Below, one piece after another: positions 1-8,337 of a stretch of 64,000 nucleotides of DNA. The position numbers and the translations under genes were made by a program. The stretch comes from Saprospiraceae bacterium (lineage in GTDB: Bacteria; Bacteroidota; Bacteroidia; Chitinophagales; Saprospiraceae). The stretch spans positions 62,001-126,000 of the forward strand of contig JAHDIE010000005.1 in NCBI GenBank assembly GCA_020630955.1. Direction: 5' to 3'. Within the stretch, counting starts at the first letter, position 1. Each line of letters begins with the position of its first letter. The notes under the pieces are model-generated. The model saw only the letters and a list, made by a program, of their open reading frames with translations. It searched no databases and had not been told where the DNA came from.

Positions 1-1187
1 AAGTAAGTAAAGCCAAAGCAGACTTTTCGGCCATGATTAATCGATCACGAAATGTTGCTGATACTATGAGCAAAGGGGTAACTTTCCTTATGAAAAAGAA
101 CAAGATTGACGTGATTATGGGATATGGTACGATTGCACGTGGTGGAAAAGTAATTGTAGAGGATGATGGAACAAAAAAAGAATACAGTGCTGATCATATT
201 ATTTTAGCAACAGGTGCAAGGTCAAGAGATCTTGCGAATATGCCAATCGACCATGAAAAAATAATTGGTTATAGAGAAGCCATGAGTTTAAAGAAGCAAC
301 CTAAAAGTATGGTTGTTGTAGGTGCTGGTGCTATTGGGACAGAATTTGCATATTTCTACAATTCAATTGGCACGGAAGTTACTGTAATTGAGTATTTGCC
401 ACAAGGCTTATTACCTCGAGAAGATAAAGATGTATCGAAAGAATTAGGGAAAGTATTGAAAAAGGCTGGCATTAATGTGTTGGCTAATACTTCTGTTGAA
501 AAAGTGGATGCAAACGGCTCGAACTGTAAAGTATTGATAAAGGATAGGAAGACCGAAGAAGAATCGGTCATTGAGTGCGATGTTGTGCTTTCTGCAGCGG
601 GAGTAAGCACCAACATTGAGCATATTGGATTAGAAAATGTGGGAGTTAAAACTGAAAATCATAAAGTAGTAGTAGACCAATATTACAGGACGAATGTCAA
701 AGGAATGTATGCAATTGGAGATATCACAGAAGGTCCTGCCTTGGCTCATGTCGCCTCAGCAGAGGCAATTACCTGTGTAGAAGCAATCTGTGGTCTGAAA
801 CCTGAACCAATTGATTATGAAAATATTCCGTCATGTACCTATTGTGCACCTGAAGTAGCCAGTGTTGGAATGACAGAACAAGCTGCAAAAGATGCTGGCA
901 TAGGTATTAAAGTAGGAAAGTTCCCCTTTTCTGCATCAGGAAAGGCAACTGCTGGAGGATCTAAAGAAGGGTTTGTGAAATTAATATTTGATGATAAATA
1001 TGGCGAGCTATTAGGAGCTCATATGATTGGCTCTAATGTTACAGAAATGATTGCAGAGATTGTTGCCATCCGAAAGTTAGAAACAACAGGGCATGAATTA
1101 ATTAAAACAATTCATCCTCACCCTACAATGAGTGAAGCAGTTATGGAAGCTGCCGCTGCCGCTTATGGTGAAGTAATACATCTATAA
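1..1187 (+). CDS. lpdA: Dihydrolipoyl dehydrogenase (E3), 5'-truncated by window edge
   Basis: FAD-dependent disulfide oxidoreductase that reoxidises the lipoyl arm of 2-oxoacid dehydrogenase or glycine cleavage complexes, passing electrons to NAD+. The reading frame is open from base 3, so the gene starts before the window; about 70-80 residues are missing, including the FAD-binding N-terminus and the redox CxxxxC. What remains shows the NAD-binding GAGAIG motif with the FAYFY segment, the second FAD motif around YAIGDI, and the C-terminal dimerisation domain ending in the catalytic HPHPTMSE segment, where the His-Glu pair sits. It ends in a bidirectional terminator shared with the convergent helicase gene. 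The family call is firm; which complex it serves cannot be told from this window. Confidence 0.95.
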   Translation, partial: VSKAKADFSAMINRSRNVADTMSKGVTFLMKKNKIDVIMGYGTIARGGKVIVEDDGTKKEYSADHIILATGARSRDLANMPIDHEKIIGYREAMSLKKQPKSMVVVGAGAIGTEFAYFYNSIGTEVTVIEYLPQGLLPREDKDVSKELGKVLKKAGINVLANTSVEKVDANGSNCKVLIKDRKTEEESVIECDVVLSAAGVSTNIEHIGLENVGVKTENHKVVVDQYYRTNVKGMYAIGDITEGPALAHVASAEAITCVEAICGLKPEPIDYENIPSCTYCAPEVASVGMTEQAAKDAGIGIKVGKFPFSASGKATAGGSKEGFVKLIFDDKYGELLGAHMIGSNVTEMIAEIVAIRKLETTGHELIKTIHPHPTMSEAVMEAAAAAYGEVIHL

Positions 1188-1194
1188 AAAATAA

Positions 1195-1222
1195 AAAAGC
1201 CCACTTTTTCTGAGTGGGCTTT
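1195..1222. terminator. Bidirectional intrinsic terminator
   Basis: An 8-bp perfect stem (AGCCCACT / AGTGGGCT) is flanked by A-rich sequence on the left and T-rich sequence on the right, so it gives a hairpin plus U-tract on both strands. It lies between the convergent lpdA and rhlE stop codons and probably ends both transcripts. Confidence 0.85.
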
Positions 1223-1224
1223 TA

Positions 1225-2538
1225 CTATCTTTTTGCTTTGCTAATGGCTCCTGATCTTTTATTTGAACTTTTAGAATTTCTCTTATTCTTTTTGATCCCA
1301 TCATTGTTTCTTTTTTGCCTTCGGGCTTCAATTGCTGCCATTTTTCTTTTCTGCTTTTCTTTATTGAGTTCTTTTTTTTCTTTAGCTGTCAATGGTTTTT
1401 CAGTTTGAGGAAAAGGATGGTCGTCAATGGTTTCAGCTTTAAACTTAATTAGCTTCTGAACGTCCTTCATAAAAACATTATCCTCCGGTTCAGAGATTGA
1501 GATGGCAATTCCATTATTTCCAGCTCTTCCCGATCGACCTATTCTATGTACATAAGTTTCTGGAATATTAGGAATATTAAAGTTTACTACATATTGTAAT
1601 TTATCGATATCAATACCCCTAGCAGCAATGTCAGTAGCAACTAGTAATTTTATTTTACCTTCTTTAAAATCCTTTAATGCTTTTTGTCTTTGATTTTGTG
1701 ATTTGTTGCCATGGATTGCTGCAGATTTTATCTTCTCCTTTTTGAGAAATCTTGCAATTTTGTCAGCACCATGTTTTGTTCTTGCGAATAAAAGAACCTG
1801 GTCATCAATTGTATTTTTTAATAAATGCAAAAGTAAATTCCTTTTGTCTATTCTATTTGTGTAATACACATATTGTTGTATTGTTTCTGCCGTCGAAGAA
1901 ACTGGTGAAACTTCTACCTTTTGAGGATGTTTTAAAATTGTCTTGGATAAAGTAACAATATTATCAGGCATTGTTGCAGAGAAAAATAAAGATTGTCTTT
2001 TTTCAGGTAGTAATTTTAACAATCTTTTGATATCGTGGATAAAACCCATATCCAGCATTCTGTCAGCTTCATCAAGTACAAATAATTTAACATCATTTAA
2101 ATTGAAGATTCCTTGTCCAATCAAGTCAAGAAGCCTACCTGGAGTTGCAACTAAAATATGAACACCAGCTTGTATTCTTTTCACTTGCTTCATTTGCTTA
2201 ACTCCACCAAAAATTACGGTGTGTTTTATTTGAGTAAATCTACTATAATCACGAATACTTTCATCAATTTGAATAGCCAGTTCTCTAGTAGGAGTTACAA
2301 TTAAAGACCGCAGTTTTGGTTTGCTATTATTCTTTCCATCAATTTTATGGATTAGCTGTATGATTGGAATAGAAAATGCTGCTGTTTTACCTGTACCGGT
2401 TTGAGCTACCCCAAGAACGTCTTTTCTGTCTAATATTAAAGGAATCGCCTTTGCTTGGATTGGAGTTGGCTCCTTATAATTTTTTTCATTCAAGGCTTTC
2501 AAAATTGGCTTGATCACCATTAATTCATCAAATCTCAT
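1225..2538 (-). CDS. rhlE: DEAD-box ATP-dependent RNA helicase, RhlE type
   Basis: ATP-dependent RNA unwinding enzyme of the RhlE/DEAD-box group, used in rRNA maturation and RNA turnover. The 437-residue protein carries the Q motif (PTPIQ, about residue 25), Walker A AQTGTGKT (45-52), PTRELA (83-88), DEAD (156-159), SAT (187-189), the domain-2 motifs ATDIAARGID and HRIGRSGRAG, and a C-terminal tail of about 60 residues rich in Lys and Arg that probably binds RNA. The ATG start directly precedes the Q-motif region, as is usual for RhlE. A TATCTTTG -7 box lies 35 bp upstream of the start. The paralogue name (RhlE rather than another DEAD protein) is from overall resemblance and tail type. Confidence 0.93.
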   Translation of the reverse strand: MRFDELMVIKPILKALNEKNYKEPTPIQAKAIPLILDRKDVLGVAQTGTGKTAAFSIPIIQLIHKIDGKNNSKPKLRSLIVTPTRELAIQIDESIRDYSRFTQIKHTVIFGGVKQMKQVKRIQAGVHILVATPGRLLDLIGQGIFNLNDVKLFVLDEADRMLDMGFIHDIKRLLKLLPEKRQSLFFSATMPDNIVTLSKTILKHPQKVEVSPVSSTAETIQQYVYYTNRIDKRNLLLHLLKNTIDDQVLLFARTKHGADKIARFLKKEKIKSAAIHGNKSQNQRQKALKDFKEGKIKLLVATDIAARGIDIDKLQYVVNFNIPNIPETYVHRIGRSGRAGNNGIAISISEPEDNVFMKDVQKLIKFKAETIDDHPFPQTEKPLTAKEKKELNKEKQKRKMAAIEARRQKRNNDGIKKNKRNSKSSNKRSGAISKAKR

Positions 2539-2572
2539 ATCACTATTTATTACCCTGTCATTTGGGTTACTG

Positions 2573-2580
2573 CAAAGATA
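2573..2580 (-). promoter_or_regulatory. Candidate -7 box (TATCTTTG) for rhlE
   Basis: On the minus strand this reads TATCTTTG followed by CA, an exact match to the Bacteroidota sigma-A -7 consensus TAnnTTTG, 35 bp before the rhlE start. No TTG-type -33 element is obvious. A second match, TACCTTTG, lies at 2684-2691. Confidence 0.45.
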
Positions 2581-2696
2581 GGCTTTTATTGATGGTATAC
2601 TTGATAGGTAATTAAAAGCTAGTGAAGTACTATGTTAAAGCTTAATTTAATAAGTAGATCAATTATTTTTTAAGCAAAACCAGCAAAGGTAAATTG

Positions 2697-2730
2697 AAAA
2701 AAGCCTCACTTCGTTAAGTGAGGCTTTTTT
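2697..2730 (-). terminator. Intrinsic terminator of the 2758-3132 gene
   Basis: A 15-bp perfect stem (AAGCCTCACTT / AAGTGAGGCTT extended by A and T runs) around a 4-base loop, followed on the minus strand by a U-tract. It is nearly identical to the terminator at 3383-3415, so it was copied with the gene. Confidence 0.9.
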
Positions 2731-2757
2731 ACTTACACCCTATTATATGACTATTTC

Positions 2758-3132
2758 TTATTTTATCTTAAGATTTGTGAATTGTACATCTTCTATTCCT
2801 TCAACTATAAAACCCATTCTATACTCCCCACCATCAAACAAACTTAATCCTAAACTAACTTTTGTTGAACCGATAGGAAACATCATTTCCAATTCCCCAG
2901 TTTCATTATAGATTTGCACCATTGAAACTGTAGATTTAAACATCATATCAACATTATCATCTTCAACATTAAATGTGGATTTTAAAATAAATTCTTTTTG
3001 ACCTTCACTTTCCAATGTCAATTCAACTTTCTCAGTTTTTACTACTGAAATTTCTCCGTCTCCAATATTTGAAGCCAGCGATGTCGAAGTGAAGCTTAGA
3101 AGTGTTACTAGGATTAAGAATAAATTTTTCAT
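2758..3132 (-). CDS. Small secreted protein, copy 1 of a tandem pair
   Basis: A 124-residue protein with a cleavable Sec signal peptide (hydrophobic residues 4-18, likely cut after SLA near residue 20). I do not recognise a family. The mature part, about 104 residues, is acidic, has no cysteine, and alternates short hydrophobic stretches with Gly/Asp/Glu turns, as in a small beta-sandwich. Its second half (VQIYNETGELEM, then a GGEYRMGF strand) loosely resembles DUF3244 or a lone T9SS sorting-domain fold, which is a guess. About 69% identical by hand count to the copy at 3443-3817, with the strongest conservation in SNIGDG, ESEGQKEFIL and GELEMMFPIGS. It has its own terminator and probably its own promoter. 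Confidence 0.8.
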   Translation of the reverse strand: MKNLFLILVTLLSFTSTSLASNIGDGEISVVKTEKVELTLESEGQKEFILKSTFNVEDDNVDMMFKSTVSMVQIYNETGELEMMFPIGSTKVSLGLSLFDGGEYRMGFIVEGIEDVQFTNLKIK

Positions 3133-3382
3133 TTTGATTAGTTTGTCGTTGTATTATAAAGACCAAAATATGAGATCAATTACCTATGCCCCCCTATCTA
3201 CTACTACTCTATTTGTTACTACAAGCACCCTACGTATTTGAAAAAATATAATTTTAATGTAAAGTAGATGACAAAATTATCACTGAGATCATTTTATATA
3301 TAGGGGTATTAAAATTTAAATAATTGGAATTTAGAATTTTCATAATCAATATTTCTAATCAAGTTATGATCTTTGAATAAAT
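3133..3382. other. Upstream region of copy 1, partly conserved with that of copy 2
   Basis: With the following terminator and 3' leader this makes a 310-bp gap without genes. It holds stretches that recur upstream of copy 2 (3818-3990): a run near TACCTATGCCCCCCTATC, the string ACTACAAG, then ACGTATTT followed by an AT-rich segment ending TATAATTTT. Conservation of this 5' region suggests that the promoter and leader were duplicated with the gene. A minus-strand TAATTTTG at 3272-3279 fits a -7 box but would give a leader of about 135 nt. I see no ORF or tRNA here. Confidence 0.5.
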
Positions 3383-3415
3383 AAAAAAGCCTCACTTCTT
3401 TAAGTGAGGCTTTTT
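3383..3415 (-). terminator. Intrinsic terminator of the 3443-3817 gene
   Basis: Stem AAAAAGCCTCACTT / AAGTGAGGCTTTTT, almost the same sequence as 2697-2730, with a U-tract on the minus strand. Spacing from the stop codon is also conserved. Confidence 0.9.
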
Positions 3416-3442
3416 CTTACACCCTATTATATGACTAATATC

Positions 3443-3817
3443 TTATTTTATTGTTAGACTGGTAAATTGAATATCTTCTACTCCCTCAATCACAAAACCC
3501 ATTTTGTAATGACCATTCTCGAATAAGCTCATGCCGAAACTTACTTTTGATGATCCTATTGGAAACATCATTTCCAATTCACCTTCACTATTGAAAATTT
3601 GCACCATTGACACATCCGAATTAAATGTCATATCCACATTATCATTTTCCACATTGAAAACAGAAGCCAAAATAAATTCTTTTTGACCTTCGCTTTCTAG
3701 GCTTATTTCTACTTTATCAGTTTTAACGATTGCAAGTGCACCATCGCCAATGTTTGATGCTAAAATTGTATTTGATATACTAAGGATGGTTGCTAAAACT
3801 AATATTAAACTTTTCAT
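3443..3817 (-). CDS. Small secreted protein, copy 2 of a tandem pair
   Basis: A 124-residue paralogue of the 2758-3132 product, same length with no gaps, about 69% identical. It has a signal peptide (residues 4-18, ILA then SNIGDG at the cleavage region). No family recognised. Substitutions between the copies are mostly conservative or in the signal peptide, while the EGQKEFIL core and the GELEMMFPIGS turn are unchanged, so both copies look to be under purifying selection. It is transcribed in the same direction as copy 1, with a terminator in between, so the two are separate transcription units. Confidence 0.8.
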   Translation of the reverse strand: MKSLILVLATILSISNTILASNIGDGALAIVKTDKVEISLESEGQKEFILASVFNVENDNVDMTFNSDVSMVQIFNSEGELEMMFPIGSSKVSFGMSLFENGHYKMGFVIEGVEDIQFTSLTIK

Positions 3818-4007
3818 CTTTTTGAGTTTTGTGCTTTGTACTATAATGACTCAAATCCGATATAGTCAACCTATCCATACCTCCCTACCAAAATACTTGA
3901 CGTAACTACAAGAGTACTACTGAACCAATTATCACACTAGAAATATGACGTATTTCTTACATTTAGAAAAGATATAATTTTTTGCAATGATATATTTCAA
4001 ATAGAAA

Positions 4008-4038
4008 ATCGGCCTCAAAGCATTCCTTTGAGGCCGAT
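4008..4038 (-). terminator. Intrinsic terminator of the 9282-4063 operon
   Basis: Perfect 13-bp GC-rich stem (ATCGGCCTCAAAG / CTTTGAGGCCGAT) with a 5-base loop; on the minus strand it runs into TTTTCTAT. It ends the five-gene operon that starts at 9282. Confidence 0.88.
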
Positions 4039-4062
4039 CAATTAGTAAACTACATTCATTTT

Positions 4063-5742
4063 CTATTTCTTCATGAAACCCATCTTACCAAGGGAGTAGT
4101 CATTAATTGTGAATTTATAAATATTCCCATTAGAATTTTTCTCAAATTGTAGATACCCATCATGTGGGGAATTAAAAACCATATCCATCAATGGTTTAAA
4201 TTTAAAAATCTCTTTTTCGTTGGTCCATACTTGTAAAAAACCATCTTCTTCTTTTAGTTTGTACGCTTGCCCTAGCTCTGTTGAATAATAATCACCCGTA
4301 AAGGATAAAAGTTGTTCTCTATTGTAATTGGCAGGTTCAAATTTATACAAAATCATTGGTGGTCGTTCTCCATGCTGTAAATACATAATCTTTTTATCTT
4401 CTTCGAAACCAAAGCTGAAGGTCACATTTGAATTTAAACCCACTTTTTTATATTTATTTTCTCCAATAGCTTCTAACAATGCATCTTCATGTTCTCCATC
4501 ATGCAAATAAAGTTTATTCTCCGATGTATAAATTTTCCTAGAGTACCCGATCTCATAACTAAAGTAATTGCCACAAATACTTTTCAAATCTTTGGTATTG
4601 TATTTTATTTCTGTTTCATTTAGGATATTGACTGGATTTTCAGATTTCTTGGCAACAGGTTTTTCATCAATATTTAAAACCATTCTTGCGGCGTGATATG
4701 TTTTACCGATGATTCCATTGCTTTTATTGTTTCCCAAACCCATTACGAATAATCCATCACTTGGAAAAATAACAAACATCCCTGTGGCACCACCCCACCA
4801 TCCATTATGAGCAATCAAACGATGGCCTCTATATTCACCATGTTCGAGACCACGAGCATATGACATAGTATCGCCATTGTTTAATGTACCTCTGATGTAG
4901 AGCTTTTCCATAAAGTCTTTTCCTTTACCAATCCTACTGTTCGTAAAATTGCGACTCCATTTCATCATATCCTCAATCGTAGAATATATTCTTCCATCCC
5001 CACATGCAGTAAATCTATAATTCTGTTTTAATTTATATTCATCATCTTCTTTTGCGTACAATAATGCTCTATTGTTGATTACTTTTTCAAAATCTTGGTA
5101 ATAGAATGTATTATTCATTTCAAGCGGAATGAAAATATTTTGCTCAGTATATTTTGCCATTGAATCACCAGTTATTCTTTCAACAATCAAGGCCAATACT
5201 AGGTAGTTAGAATGTGAATAACGGTAATCAGAACCAGGTATAATTGTTAGTTCACTTTGGTTTTTTAACAATTCTAATGCACTTTTATTATCAAAAGTTA
5301 TATGTTGATTTCTTCCAGAAATCTTAATTAATTCTAAATAATCTCTAAGACCACTTGAATGATGCAAACAATGCCTTATTGAAACTTTACCTTCTTTATA
5401 GTTTGGAAACTCTGTTAGATAATCTTGAATTGGATCGTCCAAAGATAGTTTTCCTTCTTCTTCGAGCAAAAGAATTGCTGTTGCAGTAATATTCATACCT
5501 GAGGCGGCAATTTCAAATACAGTTTGTGGAGTAATTTTTACTTTGTCTTCTAAATTTGAGAATCCAAAACCTTTTTGATACAATATTCTTTCATTTGCAT
5601 AAATTCCTAAAGCTCCTCCTGGTTCATTTTCATATTCAGCAAATAATGAGTCTATTCTACTTTCAATATTTTGGTCGTAAACTATTTGGGCAATAATTGT
5701 TGAACCAATAAAAGATAATATGAATGCTAATGTGTATTTCAT
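4063..5742 (-). CDS. Serine-hydrolase (class C beta-lactamase fold) homologue lacking catalytic residues, 559 aa
   Basis: Secreted protein (signal peptide about residues 1-18) of the beta-lactamase/transpeptidase-like family (PF00144). In active members the motif IASxxK precedes a TAxAI helix and carries the nucleophilic Ser and general-base Lys. Here the same stretch (76-90) reads FEIAASGMNITATAI, so the Ser and Lys positions hold Ala80 and Met83; shifting by one residue gives SGMN, still without Lys. The second motif YxN is Y175-S-H177. The third motif survives as AHNGWWGG. After about residue 370 come two beta-rich repeats (starting GNYFSYE and GDYYSTE) like the C-terminal domains of such hydrolases. 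Last gene of the operon, 41 bp after its paralogue. It is probably a binding protein or a changed enzyme; hydrolysis is not supported. Confidence 0.85.
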   Translation of the reverse strand: MKYTLAFILSFIGSTIIAQIVYDQNIESRIDSLFAEYENEPGGALGIYANERILYQKGFGFSNLEDKVKITPQTVFEIAASGMNITATAILLLEEEGKLSLDDPIQDYLTEFPNYKEGKVSIRHCLHHSSGLRDYLELIKISGRNQHITFDNKSALELLKNQSELTIIPGSDYRYSHSNYLVLALIVERITGDSMAKYTEQNIFIPLEMNNTFYYQDFEKVINNRALLYAKEDDEYKLKQNYRFTACGDGRIYSTIEDMMKWSRNFTNSRIGKGKDFMEKLYIRGTLNNGDTMSYARGLEHGEYRGHRLIAHNGWWGGATGMFVIFPSDGLFVMGLGNNKSNGIIGKTYHAARMVLNIDEKPVAKKSENPVNILNETEIKYNTKDLKSICGNYFSYEIGYSRKIYTSENKLYLHDGEHEDALLEAIGENKYKKVGLNSNVTFSFGFEEDKKIMYLQHGERPPMILYKFEPANYNREQLLSFTGDYYSTELGQAYKLKEEDGFLQVWTNEKEIFKFKPLMDMVFNSPHDGYLQFEKNSNGNIYKFTINDYSLGKMGFMKK

Positions 5743-5783
5743 TTTAGTTATTTATAAAGTTAAGCTGATAGCTTTTATTTTAA

Positions 5784-7502
5784 TTAATTCGTACTTAAAG
5801 CTGTATGGTTCAATGATTTTTCAAATATAAGTTTATCACCTTTGCTTGTGTACAAAGTGAAATTTGTACAGTTATTAATATCATCTGTATCAAAACTAAT
5901 TTTTCTAATATTATGGTCAGCACTAGTGAATGAATGATTTATTATTGGTTCGAGTTCAATTTTACTCTTGTTGCAAACATTTATTACCAATTTGTCATTC
6001 TCGATATATGAGGAGTAATAACAGTTTAATTCTTCACAATAAAAATCACCTACATATTTATTAAGGTCTTTGGCCCAAACATCGTCTACTGCGTATTCGA
6101 TAAGTTCAAAATCGCCTTCACCTTCGGATTGGACTAACATAATGTCTCTATTTTTTCTTTTTTCGAACTTAATATAAACTTCATTTGAATGAAGCATTTG
6201 GAATTTATCTTCAGAAATCGGCAATAACTTACTATTGTAATTATTACCTCGACTATAAATTAAAGTATCATTTTCAATATAGATTTCTCGTTTATAAAGT
6301 TGATTTGGTTCCCAATAATTACCTACGAAGTTTTGTAACTTTTCCGAGTCTAATTGAATGCCATTTATTTTTAATGGTTCCCCACTTTTTGTAAAATAAT
6401 TTTCTACATATAATTTACCAGTTAATGTAGCCATACCTCCATTGTATACTCCTGCATTTCCTAAAACTATTGCTGAAATGTTTTGATCAGGAAAATGTAC
6501 AATTTTGCATGCATATCCACCCCCCATACTAATGTGATATAGTTTTTTGGTTCCATTATAATCCCAATATCTAAATTGATTAAAATAGAGACTCCTCATT
6601 TTTTCTTTCACAATCTTACCATTCTCCATTGCAGGTTTACTAAATTGATTAATTAAATTTACGCCCCCGACTTTTGGATGATAAAGATTTTGAATCCATT
6701 TGCACATATCTTTAACCGAAGAATACATGTTCGTTGAATAATTTTGTCTTTGATCTAATTTTGCATTTATGTATTTTCCATCATTAGGTAAGTAACCTTG
6801 CGCTTTATTTGAAATAACTGTACCTTCTTGTACATCAAAAACGGTATTTGTCATTCCTAAAGGATCAAGAATATTTTTTTGAATGAAATTAGAATAAGTT
6901 GTTAAAGATGATTTTTCAATTATTTTTTCCAAAAGATAAAAAGCTGAATTATTTTCAGAATGCTTTACTCCAGGCGTAGAATTCAACTGCTTCTGCATTG
7001 AAAATAGAAGAATCCATTCATTCTTTTCATTTTGAACTAATTCTTGATTATTGGATAAAGCTTTAGTAATTGCAATATCTCTGATCCCACTCGTGTGATA
7101 AATTAAATCCTTAATAGTGATCGATTCTTCAAAATGATTAAACTCTGGAAGATATGCAGCTATATTGTCATTTAATGAAAGTTTGCCATTAGCCTCTAGC
7201 ATTAATAATGCAAGTGCGGTAAACTGATTGGCTAGCCCTCCTATGTAGAATTTAGTATCTGTCGTAATAGGAATATTATGTTCTAAATTTGCAAGTCCAT
7301 ATCCAGCGGTATGCTCAATTTGTCCATCATTAACAATGCCGACTGCAATACCAGGCTTATCAGAACTTTGCCAAGTTTTGAATAATTCATTTACATCTTG
7401 AATTGAAACTTTGGGTTTTTCAACCTTTTGGCTATTCGCTGTAGTCAAAAGAGTAACCGAAGCTATGATGCAACTTATTATTTTTAATATTGTAAATCTC
7501 AT
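5784..7502 (-). CDS. Serine-hydrolase (class C beta-lactamase fold) homologue lacking catalytic residues, 572 aa
   Basis: Divergent paralogue of the neighbouring 559-aa protein, with a signal peptide (about 1-24) and the same architecture: a PF00144-like domain to about residue 370, then two beta-rich tail repeats (starting GNYWEPN and GDFYCEE). The region that should hold SxxK reads FYIGGLANQFTALAL (85-99): Ser is Gly89 and Lys is Asn92. The YxN motif is H181-S-E183, and the third motif is SMGGGY without the usual His. Loss of all three motifs, with the frame fully open and the fold core (TSGIRD, DPLGMTNT, VLGNAG) kept, points to a maintained non-catalytic protein rather than recent decay. 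It sits 34 bp after the DJ-1-like gene. Confidence 0.85.
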   Translation of the reverse strand: MRFTILKIISCIIASVTLLTTANSQKVEKPKVSIQDVNELFKTWQSSDKPGIAVGIVNDGQIEHTAGYGLANLEHNIPITTDTKFYIGGLANQFTALALLMLEANGKLSLNDNIAAYLPEFNHFEESITIKDLIYHTSGIRDIAITKALSNNQELVQNEKNEWILLFSMQKQLNSTPGVKHSENNSAFYLLEKIIEKSSLTTYSNFIQKNILDPLGMTNTVFDVQEGTVISNKAQGYLPNDGKYINAKLDQRQNYSTNMYSSVKDMCKWIQNLYHPKVGGVNLINQFSKPAMENGKIVKEKMRSLYFNQFRYWDYNGTKKLYHISMGGGYACKIVHFPDQNISAIVLGNAGVYNGGMATLTGKLYVENYFTKSGEPLKINGIQLDSEKLQNFVGNYWEPNQLYKREIYIENDTLIYSRGNNYNSKLLPISEDKFQMLHSNEVYIKFEKRKNRDIMLVQSEGEGDFELIEYAVDDVWAKDLNKYVGDFYCEELNCYYSSYIENDKLVINVCNKSKIELEPIINHSFTSADHNIRKISFDTDDINNCTNFTLYTSKGDKLIFEKSLNHTALSTN

Positions 7503-7536
7503 AATTTTATTGTGTCTTAAATTATTAGTAAAATGA

Positions 7537-8325
7537 TTATTGACTTGAATGATTTAATTGTTCAATAATTTTTTCAGCGACAGTTGCTGCTCCAGTTGGG
7601 TCTTGTGCTGTAATTAGACGCCCATCAACTTGGTAAAAGCCATCCCATCCAGTTTCAGAGTATTTATAAATTCCACCATGCTCTATCAACTTTTGTTCTA
7701 TAGAGAAAGGGAATTCTTGATAGTATCTTCCTTCCATGTTTTCAAATTTGTCAGGAAAACCATTTACAGATTTGCCAGCTACTAAATGCTTTCCATCTTT
7801 CTTTTTTAAATGAACAATACCTGCTGAACCATGACAGACTGCAGAAACAATTCCATTTTGTTCCTCATAAATCTGCATCACAATATTTTGAATGGGCACA
7901 TTTTCGGGAACACCAAACATTGCACTACCTCCTCCTCCATAATAAACTGCAACATAATCTTCAGGTCGTACTTCTTCTGGTTTTAAAGTAAATTCAAGTT
8001 TATCCATAAAGGATCCATCAAAAAGGTATTTTTTTATTGTTTCATTTGAGTTATCTAAATAACCAATAGGAATTGCTCCACCTTCAGGGCTAACAAAATC
8101 TATTACATAACCTGCCTTTGATAGTACATCATAAGGAAAAACAATTTCAGAAAAATGATTACTTGCAGAGATATCAGAATCTCCATAAAAATGTGCATTA
8201 GATACTATGAAAAGAATTTTCCCTTTTTCAGATTGATATTCATCACTTTGGGAGTTCTCAGGTCTAGAATAATTACTAGAACATGAAATAAGCGTAAATA
8301 GAAATAATAATATTATATTTTTCAT
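7537..8325 (-). CDS. DJ-1/PfpI (Hsp31-like) family lipoprotein
   Basis: A 262-residue protein with a lipoprotein signal: hydrophobic residues 4-12 and lipobox LISC, so Cys15 would be lipidated, placing it in the cell envelope. The rest is a class I glutamine-amidotransferase-like fold of the DJ-1/PfpI superfamily. It shows FVSPEGG (77-83), YYGGGGSAMFG and the nucleophile elbow AVCHGSAG with Cys164-His165, the usual dyad of Hsp31/HchA proteins. Relatives act as glyoxalase III-type enzymes, deglycases or chaperones; an exported lipidated form is less usual. Only 12 bp separate it from the upstream gene at 8338. Substrate is not predictable. Confidence 0.85.
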   Translation of the reverse strand: MKNIILLFLFTLISCSSNYSRPENSQSDEYQSEKGKILFIVSNAHFYGDSDISASNHFSEIVFPYDVLSKAGYVIDFVSPEGGAIPIGYLDNSNETIKKYLFDGSFMDKLEFTLKPEEVRPEDYVAVYYGGGGSAMFGVPENVPIQNIVMQIYEEQNGIVSAVCHGSAGIVHLKKKDGKHLVAGKSVNGFPDKFENMEGRYYQEFPFSIEQKLIEHGGIYKYSETGWDGFYQVDGRLITAQDPTGAATVAEKIIEQLNHSSQ

Positions 8326-8337
8326 AAGTCTTTTTTT

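Noticed and set aside
1214-1408. A 64-codon plus-strand frame rich in Leu and Phe, resembling a membrane peptide
   Set aside because: It is antisense to the Lys-rich tail of the helicase (Lys codons read as Phe/Leu on the other strand), and it begins inside the terminator.
2697-3415. The two near-identical 34-bp hairpins as ends of an insertion sequence or a REP/MITE pair
   Set aside because: They lie in the same orientation downstream of two paralogous genes, have U-tracts and keep their distance to the stop codons, so they are duplicated terminators; there is no transposase or target-site duplication.
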